Assembly: GCA_947628935.1 (NCBI GenBank)
Contig: CANRBT010000005.1
Coordinates: 1 to 36,169 of the forward strand
Source of the DNA: an uncultured Roseburia sp.
GTDB lineage: Bacteria; Bacillota; Clostridia; Lachnospirales; Lachnospiraceae
DNA length: 36,169 bases
Reading direction: 5' to 3'
Under the pieces are notes generated by a model. That model saw nothing but the letters and a program-made list of their open reading frames with translations, ran no database searches and was not told the origin of the DNA. Positions 31,473 to 36,169 of this stretch are shown piece by piece; position 1 is the stretch's first letter; each line of letters opens with the position of its first letter. The position numbers and the translations under genes are program-made.

Positions 31473-31895
31473 ATGATTGAGATTATTTCAGGGGAAAAGG
31501 GAAAAGGAAAGACAAAGGAGCTTCTGAGCAAGGTGAACGCGTCTATCGCATCGGCGTCGGGCAACATCGTGTACCTGGACAAGAGCCAGAAGCATATGTA
31601 TGAGCTGAACAACCGTGTGCGGCTCATCAATGTGACGGAATATCCGATCGAGAACTGTGACGAGTTCCTTGGTTTTATCTGCGGCATCGTATCGCAGGAC
31701 AACGATCTGGAGGAGATGTATCTGGACAGCTTTCTGACGATCGCGAATATCGACACGGACGAGGAGATCTGCCACGCGATCCAGAAGCTGGATATCATCA
31801 GCGAAAAATACAATGTCAAGTTTATCCTGAGCGTCTCCCGGAACGAGGCGAACCTTCCGGATAGCGCGCGGGCAAAGATCGTCATTTCCCTGTAA
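31473..31895 (+). CDS. Small P-loop protein of unknown function
   Basis: 140 residues beginning MIEIISGEKGKGKTKELL; G7-x4-GKT14 is a clear Walker A motif right at the N-terminus. A hydrophobic strand near the end (VKFILSVSRNEANLP) fits the last strand of a P-loop core. No sensor or helicase motifs are visible. Similar short proteins occur in Lachnospiraceae under vague names such as PilT-like or ATP-binding; I claim no function. GGAGG lies 7 nt before the ATG. With its own promoter and terminator it is monocistronic and independent of the cell-wall cluster upstream. Confidence 0.82.
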   Translation: MIEIISGEKGKGKTKELLSKVNASIASASGNIVYLDKSQKHMYELNNRVRLINVTEYPIENCDEFLGFICGIVSQDNDLEEMYLDSFLTIANIDTDEEICHAIQKLDIISEKYNVKFILSVSRNEANLPDSARAKIVISL

Positions 31896-31912
31896 TTTGT
31901 TCTTAACGATCC

Positions 31913-31943
31913 AAAAGTGCTGTAGGTCCTACAGCACTTTTTT
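31913..31943. terminator. Intrinsic terminator, probably bidirectional
   Basis: A long stem with arm AAAAGTGCTGTAGG around a central T, ending in a T run of six. It lies 18 nt after the P-loop gene. The convergent DUF378 gene ends at 31976 and has no other hairpin, so it probably uses the same structure from the other side, with a shorter T run. Confidence 0.9.
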
Positions 31944-31975
31944 CACGCATATTCGGTCAATCACAGAATTTTGCT

Positions 31976-32188
31976 TTATGCCTGATCGACGGAACGGATT
32001 CTTCCGAACAGGCTGATCAGGTACAGTCCGCCGATACCGACGATCGCATAGACAATGCGGGAGAACCAGGACATATTTCCGAATACGAACGCTACGAGAT
32101 CAAATCGGAAGAAACCAATCAGTCCCCAGTTCACGGCGCCGATAATGACCAGTGTGAGCAATGTATAGTCCAACCAGTTTGTGTTCAT
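31976..32188 (-). CDS. DUF378 family small membrane protein
   Basis: 70 residues with two transmembrane helices at about 8-27 and 43-61. The sequence LDYTLLTLVIIGAVNWGLIGFFRFDLVAFVFG is the hallmark of DUF378, a small integral membrane family of unknown function. AAGGAGGG lies 8 nt before the ATG. It is monocistronic and convergent with the P-loop gene, and divergent from the HlyD-like gene. Nothing in context suggests a role. Confidence 0.93.
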   Translation of the reverse strand: MNTNWLDYTLLTLVIIGAVNWGLIGFFRFDLVAFVFGNMSWFSRIVYAIVGIGGLYLISLFGRIRSVDQA

Positions 32189-32236
32189 GCTTTCATCCCT
32201 CCTTTTTCATCAATAGTATTTTTCGGCGGACCGATT

Positions 32237-32265
32237 TTTATACAGGCGAAACATTGTTTTTTGAA
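32237..32265 (-). promoter_or_regulatory. Probable promoter of the DUF378 gene
   Basis: On the minus strand, TTCAAA (plus 32260-32265), a 17-nt spacer and TATAAA (plus 32237-32242). It overlaps the region of the divergent promoter at 32254-32283, so the two may compete. Confidence 0.5.
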
Positions 32266-32283
32266 AAGGTGATATGGTAAAAT
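32254..32283 (+). promoter_or_regulatory. Probable promoter of the HlyD-like gene
   Basis: TTGTTT (32254-32259), an 18-nt spacer and TAAAAT (32278-32283) with a TGG extension. The expected transcript start near 32290 means the ORF-track start at 32288 cannot be translated; the TTG at 32318 fits. Confidence 0.6.
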
Positions 32284-32317
32284 AAGGTTGTCATTTTTGA
32301 GAGAGGCGGAAGTTCTT

Positions 32318-33712
32318 TTGGGGAAAAATAAAAAAATCGTGAGATACCGCCGGACGTTCAACGGCAACATCGGCGTCATCATATTTATTTTTATCTTTAT
32401 CTATATCGTGTACAACGTCTTTTCCTATGCGACTGCCACGCACATCTCCGTGTACGAGGTGGAGCAGGGCACAATGGCGGAGAACAACATCTACCGCGGG
32501 CTGATCTTGCGGGACGAGCAGGTATACGACTCGCCCTACAGCGGCATGCTGAATTGCTACGTCCGGGAAACCTCCAGGGTCGGCGTGGGCGATCTCATCT
32601 GCTCGATCGATGAAAACGGCGCCGTCTCACGCATGATCGCGGAGGCGAGTCAGGATGTGGCGTCCATCCGTGAGGATGCGCTCGAGGACATCGAGACGGC
32701 GATCTATGAGTTTGGCGCCTCCTATGATGCGCAGGATTTCTACAATGTATACAATTTCAAGGACTCTCTGTCCTCCTCGCTGAGCGAGGCGCTGAACCTT
32801 GCCGCGCTGGAAGATATTTCCGATTACACAGCCAACGCCCAGGCCAGCGGCAGCTTTCACAGGCTGACTGCCGATCGTCCCGGATTGGTGGCGTTCTACA
32901 CGGACGGCTACGAAGGCGTCACGCTGGACACCTTTACGCCGGACATGTTCGACGAGTCGAAATACAGCCGCGTCAGCAGCCAGAATGCCCATGAGGTGGC
33001 AAACGGGGATCCGATCTACAAGCTCATCCGAAGCGAGCTGTGGAATATCGTTTTTCCGATCGACGACGATCTGCGCGCAAAGCTTGCCGACACAGACACG
33101 GTTCAGATCCGTTTTGTCAAGGACGACAAGAAGATTTATGCGAACTGCTCCATTTTGCAGCGGAGCGGGCAGAATTACCTGGTTCTGGCTCTGCGCAGTT
33201 CCATGATCCGCTATGCGAGGGACCGTTATGTGGAGGTGGAGCTTCTCCTGTCCGAGAAGACAGGTCTGAAAATTCCGAACTCCGCCATTACACAGAAGGA
33301 GTTTTTTACCGTCCCCACAGATTACTTTATGAAGGGCGGCGATTCCGACAGCGAAGGGCTGCTGATCGAACGGCGGACAGAGGACGGGGAGGTGATCTCC
33401 GAGTACGTGGTTCCGACCATTTACTATGAAAACGACGGTTGTTACTATATTGACAGCGAGGATGTATCTGCGGGCGATCTCGTGCGGAAGCCGGATTCCT
33501 CCGGCACGTATACGATCGGCAGCCGGACAGCGTCGCTCCAGGGCGTCTATAACATCAACAAGGGTTACGCCGTGTTCAAACAGATCAATGTTCTCTATCA
33601 AAACGAAGAATACGCGATCGTGGAGACGGGGACGACGTATGGCATCATGTTATATGACCATATCGCACTGGACGGCAGCAAGATACAGGAAAACGAATTG
33701 ATCAATGAATAG
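32318..33712 (+). CDS. HlyD-like membrane-anchored protein
   Basis: 464 residues from a TTG start. A basic N-terminus is followed by a transmembrane helix at about 17-36 (NIGVIIFIFIFIYIVYNVFS) and an extracytoplasmic region. VYDSPYSGMLNCYVRETSRVGVGDLICSID looks like the first half of a barrel-sandwich (biotinyl-lipoyl-like) hybrid, the basis for HlyD-adaptor labels; the middle is helical and a second beta-rich half follows. No ABC transporter or outer-membrane partner is near, and this lineage is expected to have no outer membrane, so transport is doubtful. AGGCGG lies 8 nt before the TTG. It is followed 15 nt later by ylmE, sepF and ylmH, suggesting a division or envelope role; this is inference. 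Confidence 0.75.
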   Translation: MGKNKKIVRYRRTFNGNIGVIIFIFIFIYIVYNVFSYATATHISVYEVEQGTMAENNIYRGLILRDEQVYDSPYSGMLNCYVRETSRVGVGDLICSIDENGAVSRMIAEASQDVASIREDALEDIETAIYEFGASYDAQDFYNVYNFKDSLSSSLSEALNLAALEDISDYTANAQASGSFHRLTADRPGLVAFYTDGYEGVTLDTFTPDMFDESKYSRVSSQNAHEVANGDPIYKLIRSELWNIVFPIDDDLRAKLADTDTVQIRFVKDDKKIYANCSILQRSGQNYLVLALRSSMIRYARDRYVEVELLLSEKTGLKIPNSAITQKEFFTVPTDYFMKGGDSDSEGLLIERRTEDGEVISEYVVPTIYYENDGCYYIDSEDVSAGDLVRKPDSSGTYTIGSRTASLQGVYNINKGYAVFKQINVLYQNEEYAIVETGTTYGIMLYDHIALDGSKIQENELINE

Positions 33713-33727
33713 GACAGGAGAGAGAGT

Positions 33728-34423
33728 ATGGTAAAGGAAAATCTGGCGCAGGTGGAACAGAACATCCAAAAGGCATGCGAGCGTGCCGGAAGGGCTCGGG
33801 AGGAGGTCACTCTGATCGCCGTTGGCAAGACAAAACCCGTCGGGATGCTGCAGGAGGTCTACGAGGAGGGGGTTCGTGATTTTGGCGAGAACAAGGTGCA
33901 GGAGCTGTGCCAAAAGATGGACGAGCTGCCGGAGGACATACGCTGGCATATGATCGGACACCTGCAGCGGAACAAGGTGCGCTACATCGTCGGCCGCGTC
34001 GCGCTGATCCACTCCGTTGACACTTACCGCCTTGCGGAGGAGATCAACATACAGGCAAAAAAACACGGCATTACGGTTCCGATCCTCGTGGAGGTCAACA
34101 TTGCGGGAGAGGAGTCCAAATTTGGCACAACGGCGGAGGACGCGATCCTTCTGGTCGAGGAGATCTCCCGGCTGGAAAACGTCCGTATCGAAGGGTTGAT
34201 GACAATTGCACCATATGTTGTGGATGCGGAAGAAAATCGTCTGTATTTTCGCAAAATAAAGCAATTATCTGTTGACATAACAAGCAAAAACCTCCATAAT
34301 GTATCTATGAAAATATTGTCTATGGGCATGACCGGCGATTACACGGTCGCAATCGAGGAGGGCGCGACCATGGTACGGGTCGGCACGGGTATTTTCGGCG
34401 AGAGAAATTATGACAAGGCATAG
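33728..34423 (+). CDS. ylmE: YggS/YlmE family PLP homeostasis protein
   Basis: 231 residues, the standard single-barrel PLP-binding protein (PLPBP, COG0325). The VTLIAVGKTKP motif carries the PLP lysine K34, and HMIGHLQRNKV, the PILVEVNIAGEESKFG strand and GLMTIAPYV are conserved, as is the C-terminal SMGMTGDYTVAIEEGATMVRVGTGIFG. It has no enzyme activity known; it affects vitamin B6 and amino-acid balance. In Firmicutes it sits beside sepF, as here (9 nt gap). Confidence 0.95.
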   Translation: MVKENLAQVEQNIQKACERAGRAREEVTLIAVGKTKPVGMLQEVYEEGVRDFGENKVQELCQKMDELPEDIRWHMIGHLQRNKVRYIVGRVALIHSVDTYRLAEEINIQAKKHGITVPILVEVNIAGEESKFGTTAEDAILLVEEISRLENVRIEGLMTIAPYVVDAEENRLYFRKIKQLSVDITSKNLHNVSMKILSMGMTGDYTVAIEEGATMVRVGTGIFGERNYDKA

Positions 34424-34432
34424 GGAGAACCC

Positions 34433-34945
34433 ATGAGTGTTTTAGATAAATTTTTAGACATTTTACATATGAATCCCGACGACGATGACGACGACTTCTA
34501 CAATGAGGAATACGACTATGAGGAGGACTATGAGGAGCCGCCTAAGAAGCCATCCAGGAAGGAGCGCCGGGAAAAGGAGGCCGCAGAGGAGGAGACCGCC
34601 CTGCGTCCAAGCCCCAAGGTGACGCCCATCCGTCCGTCCAAAAAGCAGTCTGCCTCCGGCATGGAGGTCTGCGTCATCAAGCCGACCGCTTTTGAGGATG
34701 CACGGGAGATCACGGAGACTCTGCTCAACAACCACACGGTCATCCTGAACGTGGAGGGGTTAGACGTCAGAATCGCACAGCGCATCATTGATTTTGCCTC
34801 CGGCTCCTGCTTTGCCATCAGCGGCAATCTGCAAAAGATCTCCACTTACATATTTATCATCACACCGTCCTCGGTCGACCTCTCAGGCGATTTCCAGAAT
34901 CTGGTAGACGCTGTCCAGCCTCTGGGGATCCAGACGGATTTTTGA
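34433..34945 (+). CDS. sepF: Cell division protein SepF
   Basis: 170 residues. An amphipathic N-terminal helix (MSVLDKFLDILHM) for membrane binding is followed by a very acidic linker (DDDDDDFYNEEYDYEEDYEE) and a basic stretch, then the SepF core from about 80 (MEVCVIKPTAFEDAREITETLL ... GLDVRIAQRIIDFASGSCFAISG). SepF polymerises on the membrane and anchors FtsZ. It overlaps nothing and precedes ylmH by 1 nt. The length is slightly above typical because of the linker. Confidence 0.96.
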   Translation: MSVLDKFLDILHMNPDDDDDDFYNEEYDYEEDYEEPPKKPSRKERREKEAAEEETALRPSPKVTPIRPSKKQSASGMEVCVIKPTAFEDAREITETLLNNHTVILNVEGLDVRIAQRIIDFASGSCFAISGNLQKISTYIFIITPSSVDLSGDFQNLVDAVQPLGIQTDF

Positions 34946-34946
34946 C

Positions 34947-35699
34947 ATGAACGAACAGGAGCTGTGCCGGAAACGGCTTTTGGATCTCGCCAGATTGGCG
35001 GACCGCAGGGGGATCGTTCTGTTCAGCGATTTTCTTGGTCTAAACGAACTGAATATCTATCGCCAGTCCGAAAAGCTCTTTGAGACGAAAACCGAGAGCT
35101 TCGGCGGCGTGCCGTGTGCAGAGCGTCAGATGATAGCCTTCATTCCTAATGCTCTTTGTCATGAGATCCGATATCCGATAGCGGCGCTGCGCATCAAGCC
35201 CGTCAATCCCAGATTTGCAGAGCCGCTCGGGCATCGCGACGTGCTGGGCGCAGTGATGAATCTCGGCATCGACCGCGGAAAGCTCGGGGATATCCTGATC
35301 TGTGAAAATGAGGCATACCTGTTGTGCCATGAGAACACGGCGGAGCATTTCCTTGAACATCTGGAGCGCGTGCGCCACACGGCTGTGACGGCAGAGCGCT
35401 GTCAGCCGGAAGAGATCTCCGTCCGACAGGAGCTGGAGGAGCGGACAGGCATTGTCACCTCGGACCGTCTGGACGCGCTGCTCGCATGCGTGCACAAACT
35501 GTCGCGCAGCCAGGCGCAGGCGCTGATCCGCCAGGAAAAGGTGTTTGTCAACGGGCAGACCGCCGTAAATCCCTCCCGTCCCTGCCAGGCGGGCGACATC
35601 GTCTCCGCGCGCGGGTACGGGCGCTTTGTCTATCTCGCCGACTATGGCGAGACAGGTAAGGGACGGTTAAAGATCAGATATCAGATCTATCGAAATTGA
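34947..35699 (+). CDS. ylmH: YlmH RNA-binding protein with S4 domain
   Basis: 250 residues. The N-terminal YlmH domain (about 1-165, with GVPCAERQMIAFIP and LGHRDVLGAVMNLGIDRGKLGDI) precedes an S4 domain at about 176-235 (RLDALLACVHKLSRSQAQALIRQEKVFVNG). The family binds RNA and has been linked to ribosome rescue and quality control in Bacillus. The gene is in the conserved ylmE-sepF-ylmH order, although ylmG is missing between sepF and ylmH and divIVA does not follow. Confidence 0.95.
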   Translation: MNEQELCRKRLLDLARLADRRGIVLFSDFLGLNELNIYRQSEKLFETKTESFGGVPCAERQMIAFIPNALCHEIRYPIAALRIKPVNPRFAEPLGHRDVLGAVMNLGIDRGKLGDILICENEAYLLCHENTAEHFLEHLERVRHTAVTAERCQPEEISVRQELEERTGIVTSDRLDALLACVHKLSRSQAQALIRQEKVFVNGQTAVNPSRPCQAGDIVSARGYGRFVYLADYGETGKGRLKIRYQIYRN

Positions 35700-35729
35700 G
35701 CACAGACAAGAAGGGAGCATGGAAACATT

Positions 35730-36169
35730 ATGGCAAGATCGATCGACGTCGCAGCGAGCGGCGCAAAACCCTACCAGCTCAGGCTGACCGTCGGCTTCGG
35801 GGAGCTTGGCGGCTGCCTGTGCGGTCTGGGGTATCAGAAGACACAAAAGGCATGCATCGTCACCGACTCCAACGTCGGACCGCTCTATGCGGGTGAGGTA
35901 GAGGCTGCGCTGCGCGATGTATTCGATACCGTGCTGGTGCACACCTTTCCGGCGGGAGAGGAGCACAAAAATTTAGATACGGTACACGCGCTCTACGAGA
36001 CACTGATCGTAAACCGTTTTGACCGCCATGATCTTCTCATCGCATTGGGCGGCGGCGTCGTCGGCGATCTGACGGGCTTTGCGGCGGCGACCTTTCTGCG
36101 CGGGATCGATTTTGTCCAGGTGCCGACCACCCTGCTGTCGCAGGTAGACAGCAGCATCGGCGGAAAGAC
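35730..36169 (+). CDS. aroB: 3-dehydroquinate synthase (5' part, cut by window edge)
   Basis: Second step of the shikimate pathway: converts DAHP to 3-dehydroquinate using NAD and a metal. The ORF track misses it because no stop lies in the window. From the ATG at 35730 the first 146 codons read through MARSIDVAASGAKPY to the NAD-binding ALGGGVVGDLTGFAAATFLRG region and VPTTLLSQVDSSIGGK, which are diagnostic. AGGGAG is about 12 nt upstream; an ATG at 35719 is out of frame. The rest of the gene is outside the window. Confidence 0.95.
   Translation, partial: MARSIDVAASGAKPYQLRLTVGFGELGGCLCGLGYQKTQKACIVTDSNVGPLYAGEVEAALRDVFDTVLVHTFPAGEEHKNLDTVHALYETLIVNRFDRHDLLIALGGGVVGDLTGFAAATFLRGIDFVQVPTTLLSQVDSSIGGK

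Noticed and set aside
32185-32382. 65-aa minus-strand frame upstream of the DUF378 gene
   Set aside because: Covers the divergent promoter region and the start of the HlyD-like gene; no ribosome binding site.

Overview
The window looks like core chromosome from a spore-forming member of the Clostridia, most likely a fairly GC-rich Lachnospiraceae. The evidence is gene content and order: yqfC-yqfD-phoH-(yqfF position)-ybeY, a SpoVB-type flippase, mutS-mutL-miaA-ynbB, radC-mreBCD-PBP2-minCDE-rodA-mgsA, and ylmE-sepF-ylmH. MutL carries the endonuclease motif of bacteria that lack MutH. I see no tRNA, rRNA, CRISPR array, insertion sequence, phage gene or toxin-antitoxin pair. Every intergenic gap is under 200 bp.

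Layout. (1) 1-2606: the last codons of a probable fhs, then folD, a membrane protein with a zinc ribbon, TPRs and chitobiase-like repeats, and rlmH, closed by a strong bidirectional terminator shared with a convergent lipoprotein gene. (2) 2672-3262: the lipoprotein gene and the pyrimidine-nucleoside phosphorylase gene diverge from back-to-back promoters. (3) 3262-11002: the phosphorylase gene runs directly into yqfC, yqfD, phoH, a degenerate PgpH-like membrane protein, ybeY, a MOP flippase and a small BofC-like protein. (4) 11045-20941: an excellent promoter starts two flavoprotein genes followed by mutS, mutL, miaA and a PLP lyase-like gene (ynbB). (5) 20919-31326: radC and the elongation/Min cluster (mreB, mreC, mreD, PBP2, minC, minD, minE, rodA), then mgsA and a D,D-carboxypeptidase gene. 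(6) 31362-32188: a small P-loop gene with its own promoter and terminator, and a convergent DUF378 gene. (7) 32254 to the end: a HlyD-like membrane-anchored protein, ylmE, sepF, ylmH, and the first 440 bases of aroB, cut by the window edge.

How the genes fit together. Region 5 is a cell-shape and division-site module: MreBCD, PBP2 and RodA drive lateral-wall synthesis, MinCDE positions the septum, and the carboxypeptidase trims peptidoglycan. Region 7 adds SepF, the FtsZ membrane anchor. Region 4 holds mismatch repair and tRNA modification. Region 3 combines sporulation, RNA maturation and envelope functions.

I found no clearly new multi-gene system. The best leads are family members that have departed from their expected form: a yqfF-locus protein that has lost its HD catalytic residues and extracellular domain; a PBP2 with about 235 extra residues; a MinC without the RSGQ MinD-binding motif next to a MinE without a hydrophobic N-terminal anchor; an MreB with altered nucleotide-binding loops; a 21-bp tandem repeat in mutL; and three unexplained palindromes or hairpins near radC, mreC and the carboxypeptidase start. 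Several ORF-track starts were moved downstream because a promoter or ribosome binding site rules out the longer form.
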